A stretch of 64,000 nt of DNA, from positions 75,118,300 to 75,182,299 of the forward strand of contig JAMXBB010000006.1 in NCBI GenBank assembly GCA_024138015.1. Direction: 5' to 3'. The translations under genes were made by a program, and so were the position numbers. The notes under the pieces were generated by a model. It did not search any database and was not told the DNA's origin. It saw only the letters and a list, made by a program, of their open reading frames with translations. Every line of letters begins with the position of its first letter. Position 1 is the stretch's first letter. Origin of the DNA: Lumnitzera littorea. Its lineage: Eukaryota > Streptophyta > Magnoliopsida > Myrtales > Combretaceae. Below are positions 11,949 through 22,503 of the stretch, one piece after another.

Positions 11949-11965
11949 TTTTTCCCCAACTCCCA
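11949..11965 (-). other. Polypurine tract of the Tat/Retand element
   Basis: Minus-strand sequence TGGGAGTTGGGGAAAAA abuts the LTR start TGTTGATAG, the expected position for the plus-strand primer of reverse transcription. Confidence 0.75.
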
Positions 11966-12775
11966 TATTCGAGCAATTAACAAAGGGAGTTACACATATA
12001 TTGTACTAGAGGCTAAGTGGGGAGAGATTCTTTAAATTTATGCCAAGTAATACAGGAAGCAGGATAGATCATATCCCAGCCGAAAAGTCACCAGTTCTAA
12101 ACTCCCACTCATTCAAGAAACCAAGAAATTGGAGGCATGACATCTGTCACCTAAGTCATTAATTTGTGGGAAGCCTAATAACCTTATAGAGTTTTCAACC
12201 GTGAAATTTCCTTCACGAGACATGTGTCAGCGATCTACAGGATTACCATATCAGCACATTATTATTGTCAGAAGCAAATTTGTAGTTACGAAGATGAATC
12301 GTCCTGATATAAGGTAATATTCACAGTCAGAATCGACCTCTCTAACTCCATCTTAAACTTTCATTCGTTTCCTTATCTTTAACTCGAATTCTTTGATTTG
12401 TGTTGTATCATTTCACATAACCATTCAGGTATGGCTCACAAAGTTTCTCGTCAACTTGTGCTTTCCAATTCCAAGGCAACAGAGACTAAGGCCACTTCCC
12501 CCACCCTTCCCCCTCCTAAATAAGGAGCGAAGTGGCTTGTTCTTCAGGCAGTTCAACCGACAACATGGAGAAAAGGTGAGATAAACTTGCTCGAATCAAC
12601 AAGCTCTCTGTAGATAATTATGCCAAGGATAAGGAAGGGAGGTCCTAGGCAAGATATCTTTTCAACACAATAGCCTATTTTTTGCGATTCTCTAGATGGA
12701 ACTGCCAATTCTATAGATAGGGTTTTCGTCACAAAATATAATCTATATTAACAAGATCTTCTCGAGACATGGAAC
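11966..12775. other. Tat element spacer between polypurine tract and antisense ORF
   Basis: No convincing coding region. The short frame at 12393-12584 has no family features. The sequence could hold the promoter and first exon of the antisense ORF, but no signal stands out. Confidence 0.4.
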
Positions 12776-13436
12776 TTGAGGAGGTCAAGAGATGGGGAGA
12801 GGGTATGCTTTGCCAGGGAGAATGAGTTCCATTTATACCTGAAATATTTGGATTTTGGGTTACGCTTCCCTTTTTCGGCTTTTGTTAAGGGCTTTTTCAA
12901 CTATTTTAGAGTCACGCCGAGTATGTTCTCACCCAACACATATCAACTTCTGGCGGCCTTTAAGATAGTTTATGAAGAAGTCGAAGTCAAGGCTACGCCA
13001 TAATTGTTTTAATATTACTTCACTATTTGGAGGCAGCCTGATGGGTGGTACTTTGTTGCCGTGAAGCATAGGTGTAAGTTTATGGATAGGTCAGAATCCA
13101 AGATTCACAAGTGGCTTGATAAGTTCATGCCAATAATATTTGATGAGGAATTAGAATTTTAGAACCAATGGACTGAGTCGATACATACAAAAGACATAGA
13201 TCTGATGCCGAATGATGCAACAGCAACGAAGAAAGTTCAAGAGAGAAGGAGAAACAAAATGTTTTTCTGGGATGCCGAGAGAATTATGCGGCATTACGAC
13301 AATGGAGAACCAATATTTTCTAAAAAAGAAGGTATACCAATGTGTTTTTGCCATGCCAAGTATAGCCATGAGGAAAGTCGTTCTCGAGACTTGGGGGGAG
13401 AATAGTGAACTTTGAGCCTTACTCGGTACAGAAAAT

Positions 13437-13494
13437 GTAAGTTCATATTTTTCCCATGTTCATATTAATTGGTGCACTTGCGTCGTAAATATAG
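13437..13494 (+). other. Intron-like gap 1 in antisense ORF
   Basis: Begins GTAAGTTCATATTTTTCCC and ends TAAATATAG before GTGCTGGAGAGG. It is 58 bases, T-rich, with GT-AG ends and no similarity to coding sequence. Splicing is inferred only. Confidence 0.5.
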
Positions 13495-14181
13495 GTGCTG
13501 GAGAGGTGAATCCAGTAAAGCTACTAGCTCAAGCTAAGGCCAAAAAATCCAAGGCTAATAAGAGGGTAACCACCTCAGCAGCTACCACTCGGCCTACTAT
13601 CGCAAATAAACCAGCAAAAGAAGTTACAATGAAGCAAATGGTTGCATAGAAGATCTCTCATCTTGCCGAGAGGCTAAAGAAGAATGAAAAAACACAACCA
13701 ACCGAGTTTTTCATTCTAAGCAGCCTCTAGTCATGATTATCTAAACTTCTATCGAGCCGAGGGATGGTAAGCATCGAGAGACACATCTCAGTGAGGAAGA
13801 TGAAAATGCCATTGCCCTAGAAGGCCCATCGTTAGTGATTATAGCAGCTCCGAGTGATGAAAAAAGACTAAGGAAAGAGCTCACCGGCCAACCATCTATA
13901 CAAGAAGTCTAAGGGCTTGGACGAAAGGGCGAAGGAGGCTATGTGATCCAAATCTCTCGGCATCAGTAGCACTGAATTTATCCCCAACAAAGAGGTCAAC
14001 AAGTACTTCATCCCTTGTTGGAGCCACCAAATTTTGGACACCAACTCAACCCTAAGAGACAAGATGAAATCTTTAGCTTTAATGGAAGGGATCATCCTTC
14101 TAAAAGACAAAGGTATCACCAAGAACAATGTCGATACGGTTGGCGGTTGCAATAAGGCCCATATCGATAGGGTTGTATGAT

Positions 14182-14250
14182 GTGAGTATCTATAACCATT
14201 GCTTTAGATTATTGAATTCGTTCAGGTAACTAACACATTTCCTTTTATAG
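14182..14250 (+). other. Intron-like gap 2 in antisense ORF
   Basis: Begins GTGAGTATC and ends CATTTCCTTTTATAG. The next exon starts ATGAGCAACCACATTC. It is 69 bases with a good polypyrimidine stretch before AG. Confidence 0.55.
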
Positions 14251-14304
14251 ATGAGCAACCACATTCTAACAGCATTGGACGAGGCTGACAAAGAGGCAAA
14301 AAAG

Positions 14305-14370
14305 GTAATATCTTAACTTGTATGTGTGATACCTAACCACTTTTGATTGTAATAAATGAATTTGCTACAG
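14305..14370 (+). other. Intron-like gap 3 in antisense ORF
   Basis: Begins GTAATATCTTAACTTG and ends GAATTTGCTACAG, followed by AAAGTTAAGGATGCG, which opens the charged coiled-coil-like part. It is 66 bases. It splits Lys-rich coding sequence on both sides. Confidence 0.55.
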
Positions 14371-15068
14371 AAAGTTAAGGATGCGTACAATGCATAAAAG
14401 GCCCAAACTGCTACTGTCAATAATGTGAGGATTAGGGCTAAAATGGAGGAGATAAAGCTTGAGGAGGAACTTCTTGTCAAGAAATTGGCACATGACCTCG
14501 CTGTTGATGAAATCTTTAGCCTGAAGGCCAAAATAGAAGAACAGTACAAAGAGTCCAAAAGCCTGAAAGAGGAGCTGTAGAAGAAAAAGGAAAAGTGTTG
14601 GGGCTTAGGCCAAACTATTTGCATAATGAGCGATGATGAAGATAAGTTCAGGATGCAGATAAAGGAGTTAAAGACCAACAACTCGAACTTATAGAGCCAT
14701 TTTGCCAAGTTGGAGGAGACTGTGAGAAAGGGGCATCTGTTAAATAGGCTCTCGATATAGTCACTCCCAGTCAGCAATATGAGAAGCTTCTACGTAAAAA
14801 GTTATTAGAAGGAGTTCAAGCAACAAGAGAAGAGGTCTTGAAGCTTCATCCTGATTATGATCTCTTGTGTCTCGACTTTACTAACATCGATGACAAAGTT
14901 AGTAGTGCCGATGAAGATGAAGGCGATGAGACAGGTGCCGACAGTATGGATCAAAGTGATAGTGAAGCTCATGCCAAAGAAGTTTCTTGCTCCGAAAACC
15001 TAACTCTTAAGGAAGCCCCAGCTAATGATTTAAAAATCACTTCTGTTGAATCTAAAGATAAGCTATAG

Positions 15069-15535
15069 GACTTGCTGTATTGGCACATTACATTCTAGTG
15101 TAATTTTTTAATTGGACTATAATCAAGGCAATGTCGAGTTCTTGTGGCATTTTATTTTACTTACTACACTTTCTCGGTTTATATAGTATATGTATGTTGC
15201 TTCGCGATCTCATTTGTCAGCATGTTTTATTTTTCACGCTATTTGTTTCTCGGTATGTTTTATTTCACACACCCAATTTTCTTTCGACATGTTTCATTTT
15301 ACACATAATTTGTTTCTCGGCATGTTTTATTTCATACGCCATTTTCCCTTAGAATGTTTTATTTCACATACCATTTAGTTCTCGACATGTTTTATTTCAT
15401 ATGCCCAACTATCTCTCTATATGTTTTATTTCATATGCCCATCGTTTTATACTATCCGTTAATCATTTGAGATGTGGACTAGTTGCATTACTTTAATTTG
15501 TATAGTTCATTAACCATGTTAGGCTAGAACCTAGT
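15069..15535. repeat. Spacer with diverged TTTTATTTCACA short tandem repeats
   Basis: Between the tails of the two converging coding regions. From about 15220 to 15450 units of about 30-45 bases recur with the core ATGTTTTATTTCACA / ATGTTTCATTTTACAC and CTCGGCATG. Frames open here are repeats of Cys/Phe/Ile-rich peptides and are not genes. Confidence 0.65.
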
Positions 15536-16900
15536 TTAGTTCGTTTGCCATGCAGTGTGGGACTTGTTAGTTTGGAAATCGTAACCAAAATATGATAAGA
15601 CTTCAAATATATAATTATCATAAATAAGTACCAATCTTACAAACATGCTAGCTACCACCAATGAGAGATGATAGAAATTATCCCACATTAATTGAAATAA
15701 AATTTTAGATTCTCGGCGTTCCAAGCTCAAGGGGTAATGGATCCATCCAAGCTTTCTAGTCAATAGGCCTCCTCGCCAACGACATCCTGGATCCTAATAG
15801 GATCTTCCCAATTCGCACTAAGCTTTCCCTTATTTGCTTGCACCCCCAGTTGCTTCCATCTTATGACAAATCAAATCTCTAGGTTAGAAAACCTTATGCT
15901 TCACTTTTTTATTATAGTATCTTGTTGCTCTATGTTAGTATGCCGCAACCCTAGCTCTTGTAATGTCTTGAATTTCCTCAATAGTATCTAGATTTACTAT
16001 TAATCTGACTTGATTGAGCATAACATCAAAATTATGCATTCGTAGATTAGGCAATTCCAGCTTAATCGACAACATGGCTTCAATGCTGTAGGCTAACTTA
16101 AATGGTGTCTCTCCCGTTGTGGTTCTATAAGTAGTTCTCTATTTGCATTAGAAGTTTGGTAGTTCATCGACCTATTTCCCCCTGACTTGATCCACTTTCC
16201 ATTTTAGGCTGTACAATATGATCTTGTTTACAGCATTGACTTGTCCATTTGTTTAAGGGTGCGCTATAGACGTATAGTTAAGCCGAATGCTGTGCCTCTC
16301 ACAAAATGATCATAACTTATTGTTGTCAAACTAAGAGTCGTTATCTGTAACTATCATATAGGGAACTCCGAATCTTAATATGATGGAGTTGAATACAAAA
16401 GGTTCCACTTTCCGCTCAGTAATCTTTGCAATAGCCTTAGCTTCATCCCATTTAGCAAAATAGTCAACAACGACAATGACAAATTAGCGCTGGGTAGTAG
16501 ACTTCAGAAAGGGTCCAAGAATATCTAGCCCCCACTAGGCAAAAAACCAAGGGCTAGTTAGGCTACATAACTCAATTGCAGGTGCATTGCTCGGCGACTC
16601 GTGCTTCTGGCATTGACGACACTACCGGACAACATCCTTTGCATCTTCTCTCATAGTCGTCCAATAATAGCCAAGTCGCATTGCTCGAATGTACAGTATC
16701 TGTGACTTTACATGATTACTACATATGCCACCATGTAGTTTAGATAACACCCTCTAGCTATCCTCCGAGAAAGGCATTGAAGGTAAGGTTGAGATAAGCC
16801 ACGCTTATACAGTTGACCGTCAATCAACGTATAGTTCGCAGCCTAGTAAGCTAATCTTCATGCCTCCTTTTTGTCGTTAGGGACAATACTATCTTTTAGA
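15536..16900 (-). pseudogene. Tat element integrase remnant
   Basis: Catalyses insertion of the element cDNA in intact relatives. On the minus strand the recognisable C-terminal part reads RYYNKKVKHKVF then PRDLICHKMEATG near 15800-15930, the usual end of Ty3 integrase. Upstream, broken pieces of the core and zinc-binding region are visible between about 16000 and 16800, with many stops (for example in the segment around CCCCACTAGGC at 16531). The short open frame 15536-15763 lies past the domain end. Catalytic residues cannot be placed reliably because of frame breaks. Inactive. Confidence 0.65.
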
Positions 16901-17650
16901 TAATTTACTAACGAATCCATCCATGATTCGTCTCTTAGGCAAGGAGTTAACTCACAACTCTACGAAAGATTGAATAAACTTTTCTGTGGGAGAAACTCTA
17001 CAAAAAGTTTCTCATTCAGCTTAGGGAATGTCATACTAGCCAACTTCGACAACTTATCGGCAACGATATTCTTGCTTCTTAGAATTTTGTTAATGGAGAA
17101 TGATAGGAATTCTCCTACGAGTGTTTGTACCACCATGAGGTACTAGCTCATCTCTTCTTCTCTTAGTACATAACTTCTGGTGACTTGATTTACCACTAGT
17201 TAGGAATCAGAGAACACTTCGAGTTTCTTAGCACCAATTTCCTTCGACAGTTTCAATCTGGTGATTAGAGCTTCGTACTCTACTTCATTGTTACTAACTA
17301 GGAATCTAAAATTCAAAGTGTAATGGATTTTGACATTATGTAGGCCTTGAAGGACTAGGCTTGCACCGCTTCCTTCTCATGTCGAAGAACCATCAACATA
17401 AAGAAACCAGATAGGTTTCTTGTCGATCTCCATACAGTCTCCCTCTCTGATGAACTCGACAACAAAATCCACCAATACTTGGGCTTTTAATGCCACTTTG
17501 GGTTTATATTGCACACCATGAGTACTGAGCTCTAAGGCATATTTTGTCATCCTCCTCGAAGAGTCAGGCCGCTGCAATGCTTGCCATAATGGTTGATCAG
17601 TGAGGATAATAATCTAGTGAGCTTGAAAATACGACTTCAATCTTCTTGCC
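16901..17650 (-). pseudogene. Tat element RNase H (dual) remnant
   Basis: The open part 17377-17577 encodes MQRPDSSRRMTKYALELS, then a KPKVALKAQVLVDFV block and ending FLYVDGSST. The first block joins the end of the normal Ty3 RNase H to the linker, and YVDGSS is the start of the additional (archaeal-type) RNase H that marks the Tat lineage. After 17377 the frame is lost, but VLQGLHNVKIHYTLNF, NNEVEYEALI and FSDS can be read further left (about 17180-17340), which correspond to successive RNase H blocks. Degrades the RNA strand of the hybrid in intact relatives. Confidence 0.75.
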
Positions 17651-18730
17651 AAGAGAACCACTACTAATATAAATTTTTCAATCTTTATATATCAAAGTTC
17701 TTGCCCCTATAAAACATGACTCACATAATAAACGGATTAGTGCTCCTTGCCATTAATTCAGACAAGTACGGAGGAAAGTGCTCAGCAATTAACTGATAGA
17801 TACAAGTACAAATTTTCCCCTAGAATAGGTATTAAGAGTATTGGAGGTGACACAAGAAATTCCTTGAGCTCATTGAAAGCTCTTTCACAATCGTTGGCTT
17901 AGTTGAATTCCTTTGGATTCTTCAAAATTTTAAAGAATTTTGTACACCTATCTGTACTTCTTGACATGAATTTGTTGAGGGTAGCAATTTGCCTGGTGAG
18001 TTCCTACACCTCCTTGACCGTACGAGGTGGTTTCATATTCCTTATGGCTTTAATCTTTCTTGAATTAGCTTCGATGCCGCATCGTGTGACCATATATCTA
18101 AGGAATTTCCCTGATGTTGTGCCAAAGACACACTTCTATGGGTTGAGTTTCATGCTATAACTCCTCAATGTGGAAAACGTTTCCTCTAGATCAATGAGAT
18201 GCTAATCTTTCTTCATGCTCTTTACAATCATGTCATCCACATATACTTCAACATTCCTATAGATTTGAGATTTGAACATCTTTGTTACTAATCTCCAGTA
18301 TGTGGCACCAGCGTTCTTCAACCCAAAGGGCATTACAGTATAATAATACATTCCAAAATTGGTAGCAAAAGATGTGGGGATTTCATCTACCTTGTCCATC
18401 TTGATTTGATTATAACTAGAGAAAACGTCCATAAATAAAAGCAACGCATGCCTTACAATTACATCTACCATCTAATCGATTTTTAGCAATACAAAATAAT
18501 CCTCGGGACATGCTTTGTTGAGATTTGTGAAGTTTATACACATTTTCCATTTGCCATTAAACTTCTTTACTAACACACAATTTGCTAGCTAAGTCGAATA
18601 AGGCTCATCTTGGATGAATCCTACCCTCAATAATTTCTGGACCTCTTCTTCTATTGCCGCTTGTCTCTTTAGTGCAAAATGTCTCCTTTTCAGTTGGACC
18701 ACTTTTAGATTCGGGTCAATCTAGAGTTTG
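17651..18730 (-). pseudogene. Tat element reverse transcriptase remnant
   Basis: RNA-dependent DNA polymerase of the element. The frame at 18202-18471 contains LLFMDVFSSYNQIKMD, the MPFGLKNAGATYWRL block and EVYVDDMIVKSM. The active-site pair DD (18232-18243 on the plus strand) is intact. Upstream (18480-18700) come LVKKFNGKWKMCINFTNLNK and the AIEEEVQKLL / VGFIQD blocks, separated by stops. Downstream (17750-18200), GIEANSRKIKAI and KPPRTVKEVQELT correspond to the thumb and connection. At least six stops interrupt it, so it is not functional. Confidence 0.8.
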
Positions 18731-18959
18731 TGTATCATAACGTCTCTCGGAATACCCGGCATGTCTGAAGGTGACTATGCAAACAAGTCAGCATTAGCTT
18801 GCAAGAAGTCAATAAGACTTTACCGAACATCTGCTGACATAGGTTTTCCTATCCTTGTTGTCTTCTCGAGATCATTTCCTAAAGGAATTTCCTTTATATC
18901 ATTCTCAGCATTCTCTATGCCAACTATCTTGCCATCTAGATAGGTTTCAACTTGAAAAA

Positions 18960-19490
18960 CTTCTTCTCATCTTAAGGCCCTAATATATAAGGACTGTACC
19001 AATTGTTGATCCCCTCTGCACATACCAACCCTCGTAGGAGTAGAGAACTTGGCCTTTAGATGTGCCGTTGATGGGAAAATGCCGAATAACTGTTGGCATG
19101 GCCGTCCCATTATCATGTTGTAAGGGGACCAACATTTGACGACGAGAAAATCCACTTTATCCTCTATAACATGTTCGTCATCCCCTATCTATATCAATAA
19201 AGAGATAACTCCAGCTACTTAGATGGGTTGATTATTGAAGGCACAAAGGTCGTACTTGTAAGACCACAACTACGCTTCGATCTTGGGCCTCATTTGATCA
19301 AAGGCATGCTGAAAGATGATATCAATCGAACTTCCCATGTCAACAAGAATCTTCTTGACTTCAAAGTTGGTGACTCTCACATTGATGATAAGTGCATCAT
19401 CGTGTGGCCTTTAGATACACTCAAAATCATCTTCTCTGAAAGATATTGTATTATCAATCCTAACCTTTTTTTTTTTTTTTGTGTGTGAAT
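18960..19490 (-). pseudogene. Tat element aspartic protease remnant
   Basis: Processes the polyprotein in intact relatives. Minus-strand translation gives VTNFEVKKILVDMGSSIDII with the active-site motif DMGSS (plus strand about 19325-19350), then FNNQPI and YNMIMGRPC near 19080-19110, the flap/C-terminal region. The open frame 18967-19155 covers the C-terminal part. Stops interrupt the segment between 19156 and 19300. Confidence 0.75.
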
Positions 19491-21011
19491 ATTGCAAATG
19501 TAATTCTTGGCATTAATCAAGTTCTTCGAACTCGATTGGCCTATACTAAGTCCGCCGACAATGGTATTAGTTACTCCATTGGGTGCTCTAGTGGTATTAA
19601 CATCCCTTGTATCTCTCACAACCATTTCTAACCAAGTGTCATCCTCTTGTTCCTGTCTTCTCCTCTGATACAGTCTTTCAATTTTTTCAGCATCATGCAC
19701 TAAAAATTTTCACATGTACCTACGTTGTATTGCATCTTCAATTGCATTCTTGAGTTGAATGCACTCATTTGTATTGTAACCCTTGTCATAATGGAAATTA
19801 CAGTACTTATTCGAATTTCTTCTTAAGGGATTCCCTCACATTCTTTCCAACCACTGGAGGACATCTCTCTCCCTATGTACTTCCATCAAAATGTCCGAGA
19901 TTGGACGATTGACAAGCATATGGGATGTGAACGTCGGTATCCTCATTCTCTTTCTCTTAGCATCTGAACTGTTATCATTATCTGTGCTAAGTCTATCTTT
20001 TGCATTTTTTCGTTTGTCACTCTCTTTAACTCCTCTACATTGATCAGCCTCTCGTCATGCTTTTATGTTGTCTTTTTGTCGAATGTATGAGGTGGCTTTA
20101 GCCTTAAACTTAGTGAAAGTTTTCAGCTTGTTCATTACAAGGGACTTGAAAAAGTCTTTGTGAGGTTTACCTCCATCAATTACTGCATTGAGGGCCACAC
20201 TCATATCCAGTTTTGGGATTTAGACCATCTCAACCATAAATTTGGCCAAATAGTCCCTGATTGACTCATCAAACTTTTGTTTAATGGTGTTAAGGATTGA
20301 AGAGTCCTTAACAGGAAGTTTGCTAGCAAGAAAGTGTTGAAGGAACACCTCTGCTAGTTCATCGAAACATGAAATGGTATTTGGTTTTAGGTGTTTGAAC
20401 CATATGCTGGCTGCATTCCTCAAGGTTAAGGGAAAGACTTGATAGGCCACCACGTTGCTTAAACCATGCGACTTGACCAGTGTATGGTAGTACTCTAAGT
20501 GGTCATCAGGGTATTTTGTCCCATTAGATGTTTCAAACTAGGGCAGCTTAACGTGCTAAGGTATTACTTCTTCCAAAATCTTTAAGAGGAAAGGATTTTT
20601 CTTGATTTAGAACTATTTGGTCATTGCAATAGGGGTGCTGACATGCGAGGGTCCCGCTTGATGCACATGCTGTGATTACTTGCCCTTATCAATCTTCTTG
20701 AAAGTAGGAACTGAGGGTCTCGCTAGAACCTTAGCTTGCTCTTTTGGAAATTCAAGTTAATTAATGGAATCAATAGCACTATTGGCATCATGATCGCCAT
20801 GCTCTTTGTCCTGATTCGAGTGAAAACTTTTATGAAGATGGTCAAGGATTTGTTCATGTTTTTTATTTAACTCAGAATTTTTTTTGGCTAAATTGAGACA
20901 AAGTTGCTCAAGTCAATCCAATCATTGTTCATCAACATGTTGACTTCCCCCTTCAGGGTGGTAAGAGGAAGTACCAGCACCTACACTTTTAGTCATTCTA
21001 GTTTTAACCAT
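19491..21011 (-). pseudogene. Tat element Gag remnant
   Basis: Capsid/nucleocapsid protein. The start is taken at the ATG whose complement is CAT at 21009-21011 because it directly follows the primer-site region and opens MVKTRMTKSVGAGTSSYHPE. The Retrotrans_gag core is at 20220-20520 (YQVFPLTLRNAASIWFKHL, then LAEVFLQHFLAS). A Tat-type zinc-finger-like segment reads YCNFHYDKGYNTNEC near 19760-19800, followed by LKNAIEDAIQRRYM. The linker before protease reads GGLSIGQSSSKNLINAKNY near 19500-19560, a Tat hallmark. Stops occur near 20219, 20580, 20750 and 20915. Confidence 0.8.
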
Positions 21012-21029
21012 ATGGTCGTGTTTAGAGAA

Positions 21030-21046
21030 AAATAGATGGCAGCAAA
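21030..21046 (-). other. Degenerate primer-binding site of the Tat element
   Basis: Minus-strand sequence TTTGCTGCCATCTATTTTT directly after the LTR end. It resembles the TTGGCGCCGTCTGTGGG primer site common in Tat-lineage elements, with several transitions. Confidence 0.5.
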
Positions 21047-21503
21047 TGTTAGTGAATTTTGGGATGAGGAAAAATCTTGTAGAAGAAAGCGAAATACTTA
21101 GTACCTGGGCTAATTCAGTGCAGCTACTACCATGCCTAAGTCAGTAAGGTAACTTAGTAAAGTCAATATGTCAATAAGAAGTGTTAAGAACCCTTACAGA
21201 GTTTCTTTCCAGTATTTATAGATGGTTGTAGTGTCTAAGGCAGTTGTCTAGATAATTGTTAAGTCACGTAGAAGCTTCTTGACTTGACATCTCCCTTCAT
21301 ATGTAGGAGTAACAGGCGGTTGTGTAATATAATCGTGCTTATGATAACTGTTCGCACCAAACTTGAATTCAAACTAGGAGTACTCTTTATACTCGTCATA
21401 AATGCCGTACATCATCTAGGCGGTGCAAGCGCCAAAAGAGTTTGTTACACGGCTTCTTCATAAATGAAAGGCCAAGTGTCAAATCGAAAATTGACTATCA
21501 ACA
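21047..21503 (-). repeat. 5' LTR of the Tat/Retand element
   Basis: 457 bases matching 11489-11948. The minus strand begins TGTTGATAGTCAATTTTCG and ends CACTAACA. Confidence 0.9.
21213..21224 (-). promoter_or_regulatory. TATA box of the Tat/Retand 5' LTR
   Basis: CCATCTATAAATA on the minus strand, conserved in the other LTR near 11655-11667. It is the only TATA-like motif in the LTR and lies at the expected place for the element promoter. Confidence 0.6.
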
Positions 21504-22125
21504 ATTAGGTATTGGATTTTCAAACCACAGTAGGAAGTTTTTGTTGGGGGTCTTGATGTCAAATGCCTGGGTATGTCAACTAACCGGATGAAGAATTACA
21601 AAAGTATAGGATATCAATACCGATGCATGTCACATGCACAAGCATGGCACTAACTTCTTGCATAAATAGTTTGTATTGTTATTTTGAATTATGAAATTGA
21701 ATATCTTATGGTATTGATCTAGGTGAGTATGTATTGTGCTTATTCTATGTTTTGTTTTATCTAATCTCACTTTACTTATAGAGAGTGGAGAGGATACTTA
21801 TGTATCCTCAGGTTATGAAGAGTATTGATCGGGCAACACCAACTGGAGGATAAAGTCTTTTAAGAGCACGTAAGATGGAGTCAGCCACTTTTAAAGAAGT
21901 CTTGTTATATTTTGTTTTTAGTTTTATAAAGGATTTGTTCATTTAAACAAAAAAAAAAAGTACTGTATTTTAGGTTTGGTTAAGTTTGATGGATGTACCT
22001 TTTATATAAACAACTAAAAAGCTAAACTCTACTGTAATACTCCTTTATTATAAATGGAACTTTTGTTAAGTATAAACAAGTATTCCTATATGATGATTCA
22101 TCTTGTGCTATGCCGAGATGTGACA
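21504..22125 (+). repeat. F1 solo LTR, copy 1, right part
   Basis: Resumes after the Tat element and ends TGCCGAGATGTGACA, followed by the CCAAA duplication. The last 38 bases align with the end of F1 copy 2 (63894-63931: TATGATGGTTCATTTTGTAT and on to GGGATGTAACA). The rest of this part does not align clearly with copy 2. Confidence 0.65.
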
Positions 22126-22130
22126 CCAAA
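22126..22130. other. Target-site duplication CCAAA, right copy
   Basis: Perfect match to 9008-9012, directly after the CA end of the F1 LTR. Confidence 0.85.
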
Positions 22131-22503
22131 GCTCAAAATTAGGCCTAAATCCTTAGGTGGTCAAACTAACACTATTGACCAACAAACTTGTTTGGCCAAA
22201 AACGATTTCTTACAAGTCTAAACACCTTAAAAGAACTTCACCAAATGAAAGAATGCTCAAAAAATGATGACAATCGATTATAATAACATGAAATTTCAAC
22301 TTTAAAAAAGAAATTTATGACTAAAATACGAAACAGGTGGAAATAGGGAAATTATAGCGAGGTTAGGGAATAGATTAAGTTTAAGATGAGTCTTATTTAC
22401 TTTAACTACCTTAATCAAGTGATTTAAGGTACCAAGTTCAAAACTATTGAAGACTATAGGAAATACTAGACTTCAAGACTAAGTGAGTAAACCACCCCTT
22501 ATT
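22126..22503 (+). repeat. F3 long-LTR fragment, copy A, right part
   Basis: Continues the sequence broken at 9012: CTCAAAATTAGGCCTAAATC here and TTCACCAAATGAAAGAATGC near 22240 parallel 50964-51030 in copy B. The remainder of the LTR (equivalent to 51180-52426) is missing, apparently lost where chromovirus-1 begins. Confidence 0.5.

Larger units (their letters stand above)
12776..15068 (+). pseudogene. Antisense accessory ORF, putative gypsy-type (PF04195-like)
   Basis: Reads on the strand opposite to gag-pol, between integrase and the 3' LTR. From about 12818 the translation reads ENEFHLYLKYLDFGLRFPF, then VTPSMFSPNTYQLLAAF. This fits the pattern I know from the 'putative gypsy type transposon' domain (PF04195) of plant Tat elements: an EFV-like start, GLRFPL, and a P-x-Q-hxPNxW-like block. 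The frame continues, with stops near 13003 and 13160, to a WDAERIM segment near 13265. After intron-like gaps, 14250-14780 encodes a charged, probably coiled-coil stretch rich in Lys and Glu. The last part (14838-15068) encodes LHPDYDLLCLDFTNIDDK followed by an acidic tail. Stops and frame changes make it non-functional. The molecular role of the family is unknown; accessory ORFs of this kind are described for Tat elements. Confidence 0.7.
11489..21503 (-). mobile_element. Tat/Retand-lineage Ty3/gypsy retrotransposon
   Basis: An element of about 10.0 kb lies on the minus strand between two LTRs (11489-11948 and 21047-21503). Internal order on the minus strand is primer-site remnant, gag, protease, reverse transcriptase, RNase H with the YVDGSS-type second RNase H, and integrase, followed by an antisense ORF before the polypurine tract. 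This order, the DMGSS protease motif, the YVDD reverse transcriptase and the antisense gypsy-type ORF fit the Tat lineage. The LTRs differ at roughly 13% of positions over the 225 bases compared by eye, so this is a fairly old insertion. It sits inside F1 copy 1. I could not find a matching 5-bp target duplication: flanks are ACTGT on the left and ATTAG on the right. Confidence 0.85.

Noticed and set aside
14313..14777. 154-codon minus-strand frame
   Set aside because: Shadow of the charged coiled-coil-like part of the antisense ORF on the plus strand, which matches the Tat accessory gene layout; the minus translation is Ser/Leu/Phe-rich without domains.
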